Below are positions 35,823-47,109 of a DNA stretch of 64,000 nucleotides, one piece after another; the first letter of the stretch is position 1, and the number at the start of each line of letters is the position of its first letter. The notes under the pieces are model-generated. The model worked only from the letters and a program-made list of their open reading frames with translations, ran no database searches and was not told the origin of the DNA. Origin of the DNA: Stromatinia cepivora (lineage: Eukaryota > Ascomycota > Leotiomycetes > Helotiales > Sclerotiniaceae); contig RCTD01000011.1 of the NCBI GenBank assembly GCA_014898415.1, positions 1,054,001-1,118,000 on the forward strand. The letters are read 5' to 3'. The position numbers and the translations under genes were made by a program.

Positions 35823-38206
35823 ATGTTAAGACCGGCAACTCCATTAACGTTATTGCTACTCGCAGCATTCGCATGTTTGCTCATATCGATTCTATCAACT
35901 CCCATCATCAAGTCGATACCATTGGCATCTTTCGATGGAGTTCAATTTGGTGTCTTTGGATTTTGCAAAGGAAGCACTTGTAGTAACATTGAAATTGGTT
36001 ACAGTACCGGTGAGTTTCAATTCTCGAGGTCTATTGTTTGGATGCAGGCTTCCGCGCATGGGTACTTGAGCATGCCAAGTACAGGACTGATGTGAAATGG
36101 TTATTTAGAAAGTCTTTACGATGCGACTCAATTGGCAACGTTCGACCTTTCAACACAAGCCAGATCAACGTTATCTGCTATTCTCATAGTCCACCCGGTG
36201 GCTGCATTATTCACACTTATCATGCTGGTCCTAGCCATCGCCGCCCACTTTCACGCACCTTCACATTCTCCTCGATACCTGTTGGGAATATTTATACTGA
36301 GCATCTTAACATTAACCCTCACCCTACTCGCATTCCTCATCGATGTCCTACTCTTCGTACCTCATATGGCGTGGGGCTCATATATTGTGCTTGCTGCTAC
36401 AGTTATCATTGCTGCAAGTGGTATTGTATCATGCGCTATGCGCCGAACATTGGTTAGTCGAAAAGCAAGAAAGCGTCGCATTGAGGAAAATGCAGAGATG
36501 AACGGGGAGAATTTCTACAACCGTCAAGGAACTGATCCAATCACCCCGGTAGTTACCGACACCAGTATTTCGAAAAATCCGGCAAACGAGAAGTTACCAG
36601 AATTTGCCACGTTTGATGCGAATAACAATGACCGGACTAGTGATGAACGGATACCTCTGACCACCAGAACTCCAACCGAAAATTCTCCTAATAATATCCC
36701 CAGTGGATCTATCAGGAGCCAAGCAATGGATGGGTACAACGGACCACCACGAGCAGGAAGCTCACCCCTTGATCAGTATGGCAACTCGATAGTGATGATG
36801 CCCCCAGGAGGAAATGCATACGAGATGCGAAATCGGGATCATTCTGCTGGACCACCCGGACAGGCATTAAACCATCAATATTCCAACAATTCCATGAATT
36901 CGAGAGGAAGGGGTGGTATGCCACAAGGACCGCCAGGAAGAGGTGGTTATGGACCACCAAGAGGCGGATATAGAGGAGGTTATGGAGCCCCCCCACCAGG
37001 TCCGAATCGTGGAGGATATGGTTATGGCCAACCAAGGGGGGGTTATGGTCCAAGAGGTGGGTATGGCCCAAGAGGTGGCGGTTACCCAGGTTCTTACAGA
37101 GGAGGCATGAACAATGGAATGATGGCGATGGGTGGCGGTGGGCGAGCTCCTCCACCTGGATATGACGGTCGACGACCATCTGATCCTTCAGTGCCTATTG
37201 GTGGATTTAGGGATGCTTCTCCAGCGCCCTCTGGTGGATATGTTGCATATAGACCCGATGAAACAAGACCAAGCAGCCTACCTCGTGCCGAATCACCTCC
37301 ACCGTTGGAAAATATGGAAAATGTTGGCGTGGTCGGTCAGGCGATCGAAATGGTTAGTAGTCATTACACTGGAGTGTTGATGTTATATACTAATTCAGCG
37401 TTAGGATGCCTCGACAGGAAGTCCATCACATCCACCTCCAGGGTTTGTTGGACAATTCGGCAATCTTAGAGATAGTGATGGGGATGTCGCTGGAATGGTA
37501 GGACTGCAGCAGCAAAAATTACAACAAAGGCATGAGACGATGAGCGACACGAGTAGGTATAGCCAAGATGAGTAAGTGTTCCTAAATGGTCGAATCGCCA
37601 ATTTCTAACCCGTTCAGATACGTACCACCAAGACAAGTATGGGCGGGACCACAAGCAGGTAGATCATCACCCCCGAACCCGGCCTCGAAACCTGTCGAAC
37701 TTCCTCCTAGCGATCCTACACACAAACGAGGTAACTCGAATGATAATTATTACGAAGACGTTGACCCACGCTTCGCTGATCCAGCTCCAGCACAAACTTC
37801 ATTTCCATCAGTTCCCGCCATCCATATTCCTGGACATTCATCGGACAACAACCATGATCCTAGTTCTCACCTTCAACCAAACCCTTTGGGTAATTTAGAT
37901 GGCAACAACTCTTACAATTCTTTAGAGGAGCTCCAGTCGGGACAACGCTCCCCAGCTGAATCAGAAAGATCTAATTTTACGTCTGTGTCACAACGGGGGA
38001 TCAATCCGAGATGGAACGGCGGTGCTAGTGGCTACGGGGCCCCACCGATGCCAAATAGGAGAGTTGCTCCTCGCCGAGAGGATGTGCTTTTGAATGATAA
38101 TCCCGACTTTGCCTTACCTATGGGTCGTGGTGGTCGAGGACCGCCTCGTGTCATGCGTGGTGGGATGATACCCAATTCTGCTTATCCAGGAGCTGGCGCC
38201 CTTTGA
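35823..38206 (+). CDS. palI: pH-response regulator PalI/Rim9
   Basis: Plasma-membrane component of the fungal ambient-pH sensing (Pal/Rim) complex, which helps place the PalH sensor at the membrane. Exons 35823-36009, 36109-37352, 37405-37571 and 37618-38206 join across introns of 99, 52 and 46 nt to 728 codons. The ATG at 35823 (MLRPATPLTLLLLAAF) was chosen; the frame is open upstream but has no ATG. Helix 1 is at about 5-27. It is followed by an outside loop with FGFCKGSTC, then TQARSTLSAILIVHP leads into helices 2 to 4 (84-108, 119-145, 153-173). This is the Rim9/PalI domain. The long cytosolic tail is disordered, with an RGG/GGY-rich stretch at about 327-403 and further proline-rich and RGG-like segments at the end (GRGGRGPPRVMRGG). 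A long G/P-rich tail is common in filamentous PalI and absent in yeast Rim9. Confidence 0.93.
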
Positions 38207-39738
38207 ACTCGATACTCCCTATTTTAGGAATTCTTAGCCGTTGTCATCGCGTCTCTTTTCACAGTTTCGCCTACCTGGTGACCTTACAGATCCGGCTCGT
38301 AAATCCTACAGTTTTTTTTTTTCTTTGTCGATGTAGAGTCAATATGACCAGCGGCGTTGTGGTTCCTTTAAATTTCTACAGCGTACATCTCATGAGACGC
38401 GCGGCCATTTTGGGCTGAGCAGCATCGCTGCCTTGTTCTTTTGTTCATAAAATGGCTCCGAACTTGGTGATTTATTTTCGACGATTATTTTACAGCAATT
38501 TTGTGTAGCAAGCCTTACATATTGGCCACTGCTTTGAAGGGGGTCTTTTGCATTCAAGCGCATTTTGGAAGGAAACTTGGGAAAGTGTATGGCTGGCAGT
38601 TGGGTTATGGGCGGCCTGGTTGAACATAGTGATCAAAAGGGATGAAACTGGGGTGCACAGCAGCTAATATGACTGGGGAGTGCAGAATTTGATGTCGAGA
38701 GCAATGAAAGGGCGTCACATATTATCGTGTGAGATGGATATTTGTTCCACAGGGCAAAGATACATAAATACATTAGCTACCAGAAAACAATTAATGCATA
38801 CCATAACTTCCAGATATTGAAAAGTTATATGAATATGAGTATGAATAATGGAAAAGTATTCTCAATTCCAAGTTATTCAATTATATGAATGAATGATTCT
38901 AAATGCTAGAGCACACGGTTTTTTGGAGTGATAACTTATATCATGATAACATGATAACTGATAGGGGCTCGGAGCGAGGAGTTTCATTAGCGGCATGCAA
39001 GAAATTTATCTACGATAGCACAAGGGAGTGATGATAGGTAGTAAATTCAGCAGAGGCCAAGGAAGATCAGCTGTACGGAGGTTATGTGTAGTGGGGACGG
39101 GGATTTGATCCAATTATTTTCCGTTTGTTCGCTGCAGGTACGGTGGGTACGACTTTTATTGCATTGAGGGGTTGGATGGATTGGGGTTGGTCAGGGGATG
39201 GTTATTGGACTTGGACTTGGCTGGAGAGAGAACCGGAAGAAAAGAGAAGAGGGGAGGGAGATGAGAGAGGAGATGAAGATGGAGATGAGGTGTTGGGTAG
39301 TGGGTAGGGAGTATATATTTTAATGTATAGTAAGTACTCTGCTCTGTAGAAATCAAAGAGAAAGTTACAGATTAATTGATGGATTACGAGTACAGTATCT
39401 ATCGTATCGTATCTATCGTATCGTATCATATCGGATTATAATATGTGGTACCTGTACTCCGGAGTCTGTACGGCGTTTAAGATGAAACGGTTCAAGAATC
39501 AAAACGAGATAAATTTTTTTAGTTTATGCTTATTGATTGATGTACAGTGCTAAAGTAAAATGCCATGCTTTGTTTCCCCCTTGTAATTTTCTGAAATTTT
39601 TTTTATTCAGGGGCTCGTTTTTGTTCTCGGTGTCATCCACATGATTGGATCGTGGTTTTTTGATACTGTGCCGGAATTTACTAGGTATCTCCATGTTTTG
39701 TATCGGAAGTTTTATACGTAGGCTAACGTAGTGCGGAT

Positions 39739-39756
39739 GGGATGGGATGGGATGGG
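39739..39756 (+). repeat. (GGGAT)n, potential G-quadruplex
   Basis: Four G3 tracts separated by AT: GGGATGGGATGGGATGGG. Further G runs follow to 39800. Confidence 0.8.
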
Positions 39757-40435
39757 ACTAGGTCCAGGGGTTTTATGGGGTTTGGTGAGGGGGATGAGGG
39801 AGGATGAGGATGAGGATGGAGGATGGATTGATGGATGGATTAATGTGATAGTTGGAGAAATGATCGCCGTGGGAAAGAAGGGAAAAAGAAGGAGATTTAA
39901 ATTTGAATTTAAACGGATGAGTGGATGAGTAGATGAGTAGTAGATGAATACCTAGGTATGAGATGGAATGAGATGGGATAGGATGAACAATTGAAAAATA
40001 CTTGGATACCTGGATACTAGGTAGATAGTTTGATACTTGCTTGCTTGATGTCTTTTTTTCCTTCTCGATCGATTGGATTGGATCAAAAGGATTAAGAAGT
40101 ACGGTATCAAATTGTAATACAATAATCTTTGATTCATAGAAATAACGATAATAGTATCTACTTACTAACTACCTAATGTTACCTAGGTACCTATGGATCC
40201 ATCGTCTTTTTTCATGGTACTTTGTATCTCCTGTTTGTTTGAATGTCATTAACAACACTATTATACTTTGTAACTCCTATTTGGACTTCATCCATCGACT
40301 ATACTATTATGTACTGTACATCTATCCAGTAAATCTAATATTCGTCACTTACCTACTCTCATCTGCAATAAATACAGTACTTCAATGCACTACGCATCAA
40401 TCTCTATATTCATTTTTCCTAATTTTGGACCTTTA

Positions 40436-40518
40436 CATCAATCTAGTACATTTAGTACATTTAGTTGAATTACTTCATCAATCTAGTACATTTATTAGTA
40501 CATTTAGTTGAATTACTT
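40436..40518. repeat. Tandem direct repeat, 40 and 43 bp
   Basis: Two adjacent units, 40436-40475 and 40476-40518, both CATCAATCTAGTACATTTA...TTGAATTACTT; the second has a 3-bp insertion. Confidence 0.85.
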
Positions 40519-41211
40519 CTTCATTCAAGCACGTCCCAATACAGCACTGCCCACCCCTTCATTCATTTAGGTTGGAAACTAAAGTCAAAGCTACATTAAA
40601 AAGTTTAGAACCGTTACAGCCTTATCAAGGATCTTCCGAGGTAATTGGGGCAAATTGGGTCAATTGATATCATCGACGGTATGTTCATATCTATTTTTTA
40701 AATCAATTGATTCAAGCCCTATGAGAACTTTCATCTCTCAATATAAACGAATTCATGCAGTACGGCATTTTGCTTTAAGAATCCATTTGGATGAAAATAC
40801 TAGGTATCTAAGGAGCCATAGTTCATCTTATGAGTTATAAAGTTAAGAAGAACCCTACCTATCTAACAATTTGATCAATTTCATTCATTTTTAAAGACTT
40901 ACCTAGCGAGAGAGACATAATTCAGATGATTCCTTCAAAGTAAATCGCAATCTCAAATCCCAATCTCATTCAGACAGCCAACACTCATTCATCTCCTTCA
41001 GCTTTTGTTTTCTTCCAACCTTGTATTTTACTTAAATACGTTTTATTAATGATTAAGGCATACAGGGAAATTTAATTCAAGAATATCCATTCATTCACCA
41101 CCCCCCCAAAACAAATTTCAATCAATTCAATTCATCATAAATTGAACAAATCAAGCCTTCCCTGTCAAATCTGCGACAGACACCATTGTTTCCATTAACC
41201 CGACCTACAAG

Positions 41212-42890
41212 ATGGTTTCTTCAATCAGACCAAGAACTCCGAGTGCTGGTTCCTCACCATTACATGGCACTGGAAGATTAGCAGGAATATCAGAAAACGG
41301 AAAGAATAATAACTCAAATCCACCTCGTCGTTCAAGTCTTGGATTGCTACTTCGTCGACCCAAATCAGGAAATTTAAGTTCGAAGAATAAGAAAGATCTT
41401 GCTCAAGTGCAAGAGCAAGAGCGTGAAAGATTACTTCGCGAAGCAGCTGCGATTCCAAGATCTCCACCTCGTCTTCCCGATCTTGCTGAACCTACACATT
41501 TTCCATCTTTTGGTGGTGAAGATAGACCGGATTCTGCGACTTCTGGAAAGAGTGGTCACGGAGCACGAAGTTCATCAATGGATCCTCAAGTCAGATCGTA
41601 CACAATGAGTAGCACACTCAGTGTGCCAGTTCCTCCAATTCCTTCGGGGGTTAGGAATGGTGGATGGGTTGATCCTTATGCAAGAACAGAGAGCATGACA
41701 CATCGTGGAAGATACAGTTATGCAAGCAGCGCAGTGAGCACGGTTAATAGTCCTCGCAGAATGCGAAGACGCAAAGATCCTACCCCATTCAAGTAAGTTT
41801 CCCACTTTACTCTCTTCTCACCTTTTATTAACATCTCTGCAGTGTCCTCATTATTGGCGCACGCGGTGCTGGCAAGACATCGTTCCTCAATTTCCTCAAA
41901 ACCTCCCTCGCTCTACCCCCCAAGAAGAGATCGAAACCCGAGCCATTGGCTGATGATATATTTGCTCCACGCACCTCGAAGTCTGGAAAATTCCTTTCAC
42001 ATTATCTCGAGTCAGAAGTCGAAGGTGAACGTATTGGTTTGACATTGTGGGATTCAGAAGGCTTGGACAAAAATGTCGTTGATCTTCAACTTCGTGAGAT
42101 GTCTTCATTTCTCGAAAGTAAATTCGAGGAAACTTTCACAGAAGAAATGAAGGTTATGAGAGCTCCAGGTGTTCAAGATACACATATTCATGCTGTATTC
42201 CTCATTCTCGACCCCGCACGTCTCGACCAAAATATTGAAGACTCGAAGAATGTTACCACAAATGGAAATGGACACTTTGGATCATATGGAACAGGCCATC
42301 GTTTGTTCGGTAGTCTTGATGAAAATCTTGATTTACAAGTCCTTCGCACATTGCAAGGAAAAACTACTGTTATTCCCGTCATCTCAAAAGCCGACACTAT
42401 TACCACGGCCCACATGACGTATTTGAAGAAGTCGGTTTGGGATAGTTTGCGCAAAGCCAATCTTGACCCACTTGAAGCACTCGGACTAGATGATGAACCC
42501 GAAAGCCCAATTATCGGTCAGAATCGCATCGACGAAGGAGATGAAGATGTTGGTTCCGAAGAGGGTTCAGGTTCAGGTGGTTCTCCTAATTCCAAGCGCC
42601 TTTCGTCAGGTTCCCTTCGTCGCCATAAACGCGAGTCGGAAATCGCCGAGATTCCATATTTACCCCTCTCAATCATCAGTCCTGATATGTATGAACCAGA
42701 TGTTATTGGTCGTAAATTCCCATGGGGTTTTGCGGATCCGATGAATGCTGAACATTGTGATTTTGTGCGTTTGAAGGAAGCAGTGTTTGCGGAATGGAGA
42801 GGTGAATTGAGGGAGGCGAGTAGGGAACTTTGGTATGAGGGGTGGAGAACTAGTCGTCTTAAGGAAAGGGAGGGTATGGCTAGACGATGA
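41212..42890 (+). CDS. Septin-like P-loop GTPase
   Basis: Exons 41212-41792 and 41843-42890 join across a 50-nt intron to 542 codons. Septins form filaments at the cell cortex, septa and hyphal tips. The first 190 residues are disordered and rich in S, R and P (RRSSLGLLLRRPKSGN). The GTPase domain begins at the splice site: VLIIGARGAGKTSFLNFL (P-loop GARGAGKT at about 199-206), LTLWDSEGLD (G3, D at about 264), AVFLILDPARLD, and IPVISKADTIT (G4, SKAD at about 375), followed by an acidic insertion (EGDEDVGSEEGSGSGG). The C-terminal region has LPLSIISPD, WGFADPMNAEHCDFVRLKEA and no long coiled coil. G3 is DSEG in place of the usual DTPG. The divergent switch and missing coiled coil suggest the filamentous-fungus-specific group (AspE-like) or a septin-related protein; the exact class is inferred. 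Confidence 0.85.
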
Positions 42891-44066
42891 TTTTCTGAGG
42901 AAATTGTTTGAGACATGTGTCTTACCTTTTGGTGGGCATATATTGATACAATAACTTTGAAATAATTTTATTTCTGCGAAGTACGTGAAAGCAGTATCAG
43001 CATAATCTGCGGCAGCAAATGGTACAGCAAAACGGATTTTTGACTTCTTCCAATACTTTTGGACTTCAACTTCGATCACAATTACCTATTGTGTCTTATG
43101 TCCCAGACATAATTTATTTCTTTGCACCTTTTACAACTCTTCACGATGGATTTTATTTTTCTTTATGTTCAAGTACTTTACTCCATGTCGGATTGGCTGG
43201 CAATGGATGGATGGATGGATGGGATGGATGGAATGGATGCATACCCCCCTTTTTTACTTTCGATTTTCATTTCCAACTTTTTCTCTTTTACGCGTAGTTT
43301 TGCTTCCACTACATTATATTACATTACATTTGTGTTGATGTAGTGGTTGTAGCTACGTCACGTTTATGAGGTGTGTTTTTTTCTTCTTCTTCACGCAGCG
43401 GGGTTTATGATCCGATTTGTGATGGTGGACAATTTTAGGGGGAAGGAAGGAGGGAGATGATTTTCAAGGTTTCTATGGATGGATGGATGGATGAAGATTT
43501 GCGATTTGAATGAGGGATGGATGGATGGAATAAATGGGATATTTGAGAGGAAGGAAGGGAGGAAGTAAGAGAAGATTGATAAACAGACAGACAGACAGAG
43601 AGGAATGAAGGAAAGAAGATGAATCGAAAGCAGAAATAAGAATGAGAATGAGATTGATTGATTGATGATTGATACCTATGAATTTTGGGCGGATGGCTGG
43701 CTTTGTTTTATTCGTTTGTATTTCTCTTTTTTTTTAATGAAAAAAAAAAGTAAAGTATCTAGTTAGATAAGTAGATAAATAAATAACGATATAATGAAAT
43801 TGTTTTATGGGATTCTTTTTTGATTAGATATTTTGGATACTTTGAATGATTTTGCTTGGTTTAGTTTGATTTGTTATATATCTGTAGTGGTTGAAAAGTT
43901 AGATGATTGAAAAGTTGAATGATTAAATGATTAAATGATTAAATGATTAAATGATTAAATGATTAAATGATTAAATGATTAAATGATTAAATGATTAAAT
44001 GATTAAATGATTAAATGATTAAATGATTAAAATTACTTTTTTTAGATGAGTTTAAGAGATGAGTAT
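42891..44066. other. Intergenic region with microsatellites
   Basis: 3' flank of the septin-like gene with GGAT runs (43203-43240, 43466-43530) and CAGA/ATTG runs (43585-43670). It ends in an 8-bp tandem array next to the transposon block. No gene seen. Confidence 0.55.
43919..44030. repeat. 8-bp tandem array, unit ATGATTAA, 14 copies
   Basis: 112 bp of uninterrupted ATGATTAA units. It starts from degenerate GATGATTGA units on the left and ends in AAAATTACTTTTTTT. The units are identical, so it is likely young and length-variable. Confidence 0.93.
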
Positions 44067-44180
44067 TGTGACGCACAAGAGCCGTAGTAGAGCTGAATAA
44101 ACAGGGTCAATTATATTCCTTAGAATCTACAATTGAAGTACTATGGCTCATAAGGAGCGATTAAATATATATATATAAAT
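44067..44180 (-). mobile_element. LTR of the TGTTACGAATC family, left fragment
   Basis: The reverse complement matches the 3' part of the solo LTR at 12515-12796 (AATCGCTCCTTATGAGCCAT...GTGCGTCACA). The rest of this LTR is found at 51785-51955, on the other side of the Copia inserted at 44181. Confidence 0.85.
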
Positions 44181-44346
44181 TGTTAACTTTTGGTGCAGGA
44201 AGTAGTAGTATTATTGACTATATAGATTGAACTAAGGATCTATATTTCTAATAGAAATAGAATTGAGATTATCCCCAAATATAATTTATACATCATTATA
44301 ATTATATAATCTCAATTCTAATCCTATAATAGTCTCATTTCCAATA
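44181..44346 (-). repeat. Copia copy 2, 3' LTR
   Basis: Begins TGTTAACTTTTGGTGCAGG and ends CTCATTTCCAATA on the plus strand, the reverse complement of the family LTR. Its interior is more decayed than that of the partner at 51619. Confidence 0.9.
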
Positions 44347-44923
44347 TTCTCTTATTGAAAATATTCTATTCGATTCTTTTAAACTATTAATTCTAATACT
44401 TTCTTAAACCTTTCGAAAGCAATTCTTGTACAAAGCTTTATCATTCCATCAGCAATTATATTATATATATTAATATAACTAATAGCGATTTTTTTCTTTT
44501 TTATCAAATCCCTAATAAAATAATAACTGATATCTATATGTTTGGATTATTCATACAAATATAAATTCTTGATTAAAGTTAAAATACCCTGATTATCATT
44601 AAGCATTTGAACTATATCTTTATTCTTTCCAATATAACTTGATCTGAATAAATCTTTGAGTATTTATACAATCTATCTCCTTTATTTGATAAATATTACT
44701 ATCACAATATATTCTAATTCTATACTAAAGATAACCATAAACACTTGTTTTTTATTAATCCATAATATAAAACCTTTATAAAATATTACAACTCCCTTTG
44801 AAACATTTTTCCAATTATATTTATCATTAATCCAATCTATATCTGTATATATCTTTATTGTATTATCAGATATATTGTATTCTTTATAGATATCAGATTG
44901 TATTTTTTTTAATTTGAACTATA

Positions 44924-44965
44924 ACCGATTTCCCTACATCGTGCACGACCCCATATCTTGCACAC
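44924..44965 (+). repeat. Fot1-like copy 2, terminal inverted repeat (left)
   Basis: ACCGATTTCCCTACATCGTG...TTGCACAC. It differs from the other three termini only at two transition sites. Confidence 0.93.
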
Positions 44966-45059
44966 CCTTCATATTCCTATTACGATCACTTCAAAATTCG
45001 ATATTAATTATAAATTATAAGATATAAAGCTACAATTCTTTTTGAACAATAAAGAGATA

Positions 45060-47040
45060 TAATATTATCCTATAGAATTAAAAAACCTTTATATTTTCAA
45101 TTTCGATGAAACCTTGATACATTGTCTGATCTTTGAATACAATACTCCCCCTTTTTTTTCTATTATTGATTTATCAATCTTTATAACATTATAATCCTTT
45201 ATAGCTTTTTGAGATATTAGATCTATAATAAAAAAACGTTTTTGAATTATTTGTATTCTTTTAATAAGAGATATTAATGATTTCCGAGTTTTTTTCACCC
45301 CCTTTTTGATATTATATATAATTTGATGATCGATTTTCCTTTATATTATCCTTTCTTTAATCGTTCTATTCTTCCGTTTTTTTTCAATTTTCTTTTCGGC
45401 TTTCTTTTGTTTCTTAACTTTCTTCTTCTATTCAATAGTTAATGCTTTTATCGATTAATAGATTCTAACTTTTTCGATTTGTAAGGGGAAATATAAAAAA
45501 GCATTTCTGCTTTTTTCCTTTATTAGATTTAAACATTTAAAACAAATTCTTTTCTTTTTTTCGATTTTCAAAGTTTCTTTTAGACTTTTTGCTTTATACA
45601 ATTGGATATTAGTATTAGTTGTATATGTAAATATGGCCTTAAAAAGCTTCTGAGTGATATCGGGATTTTGTTTGAGGCGAAATTTTAATTTGAAATAACG
45701 AAGAGTTTTAATTGTATATAACGTCTTTATTTTATTCCCTGTAAATTGTATCAATATAAGTGGTATAGGGATTTACTCTAATTCGATATTGTGAATAATA
45801 ATATTCTTATTTATAGGATAAATGCCGGCTTTTTCGAAAGATTTCAGGATATTATGAATAATAGCAGATTGAGCCCAAACAATCTTAAATATTATTCAAA
45901 AGTTATGTTTCGATATTTCAATGATACCTTTGCTTTTGTATATTAGATTATTGAATTCTATATCATAATTCGTTGAAAGGGGAAGGAAGTAGTCTATATC
46001 AAAAGGTTGGAGTTGATGTATAGAGTAGAGAAAGAGAATCAATAAAATGATCTTCAATTCATTGCATTTCGATATAAATTCTATATTCATATAGTTAGAA
46101 TGATCATCTACAATCAATAAACAATATCCTTTCCCTGTTTTTGAACAAATATAATATTAAAAGACTTTATTAAACTAAATAAAGCCGAATATATTCGACA
46201 ACCATTCATTACTTAAAATTCCGAAATAAATCTGATCCTTCATTCCTATCTTATCAACCTATATATTCTGTCGATCTCCAGATTCCCTTTTATAAATTAG
46301 AGTAGATGGAATAGCTGTACTATCGGTATATATATATACTAAAAGGGTGATAAACTCTCTTAATCCATCCTACCTAGTTTTCGTAGTTCTACCACGATTA
46401 TATACACTAGCATTCATTATCCTTTTCATAATCCTCTCTAGATCAATCATAAAGCTCTTCTCATCCTAATTGTATATATTCTTGAATGATATATTATATT
46501 TTGTGGTTACTTTTATTAATTAAATAAAAAAAAGAAAGATATTAGTATAATTCTTTTAAATAATAAAATTCAATAATAATACAAAATAATTCAAATCAAA
46601 TTATAAAAATACTTAAATACAGCAATATTATTAATTTTCATATACAAATTATCAATACATCGAAGATATCGACTTTGAAGATATGTTTTATACTTTTTTT
46701 ATGAAATTTGCTGTTCAATTCTTTTTTAGAGAGTAGTTTATAATCTTTTCTATAAGGTTTTTGATTATATAGTTTATAGAAAACATAGATCTTTATATTA
46801 ATTTGTTAATTTGATTAATTAAAGTTTCTTTTTGTTCTTTTGAAAAAGATTAATAGGTTTCAGTATATACGATATTACAGGAGATGGTTTTGTTTCTATA
46901 ATATTGAGAGAGTATTGAACAATTGATTTTGAAGAAATTTGTTATTTGAGTATATTTAGGGTACTTTTTCCTTTTAATTTGAACTAATACAAACTCTATA
47001 CGGGCCTTTAAAGGTATATCATCACTATATCCATCTATAG
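45060..47040 (-). pseudogene. Fot1-like transposase, broken
   Basis: Read on the minus strand: helix-turn-helix region near 46.9 kb, DDE region with MIVDDHSNYMNIEFISKCNE at 46117-46058 (block equivalent to LVDGHGSH), then HQLQPFDIDYFLPLSTNYD, typical of pogo/Fot1 enzymes (H-x-LQP-x-D). The C-terminal lysine-rich part follows near 45.3 kb. The longest open pieces are only 70-100 codons, so it is inactive. End points are approximate. Confidence 0.8.
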
Positions 47041-47067
47041 TGGTTGATATTTTATAAAATTAAAAGT

Positions 47068-47109
47068 GCGTGCAAGATGTGGGGTCGTGCACGATGTAGG
47101 GAAATCGGT
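47068..47109 (-). repeat. Fot1-like copy 2, terminal inverted repeat (right)
   Basis: GCGTGCAAGATGTGGG...AAATCGGT, identical to the right end of copy 1, followed by TA. Confidence 0.93.

Larger units (their letters stand above)
38207..41211. other. Long intergenic region with simple repeats
   Basis: 3.0 kb with no supported gene. It holds G-rich runs (39739-39756), GGATG/GGATT repeats, an imperfect 40/43-bp direct repeat (40436-40518), and a long 5' flank of the septin-like gene containing C- and A-rich tracts near 41100. Confidence 0.55.
44924..47109 (-). mobile_element. Fot1/pogo-like DNA transposon, copy 2
   Basis: 2186 bp between 42-bp inverted repeats, with TA on both sides (44922-44923 and 47110-47111), inserted in the RNase H part of Copia copy 2. 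The empty site can be read in Copia copy 1 near 10866 (TTATGGTTCAGATC). The transposase is on the minus strand and has no Copia inside, which shows what copy 1 looked like before its own insertion. Confidence 0.92.

Noticed and set aside
36712..37179. 155-codon minus-strand frame under palI
   Set aside because: Histidine/leucine-rich antisense of the RGG-like repeat region of palI.
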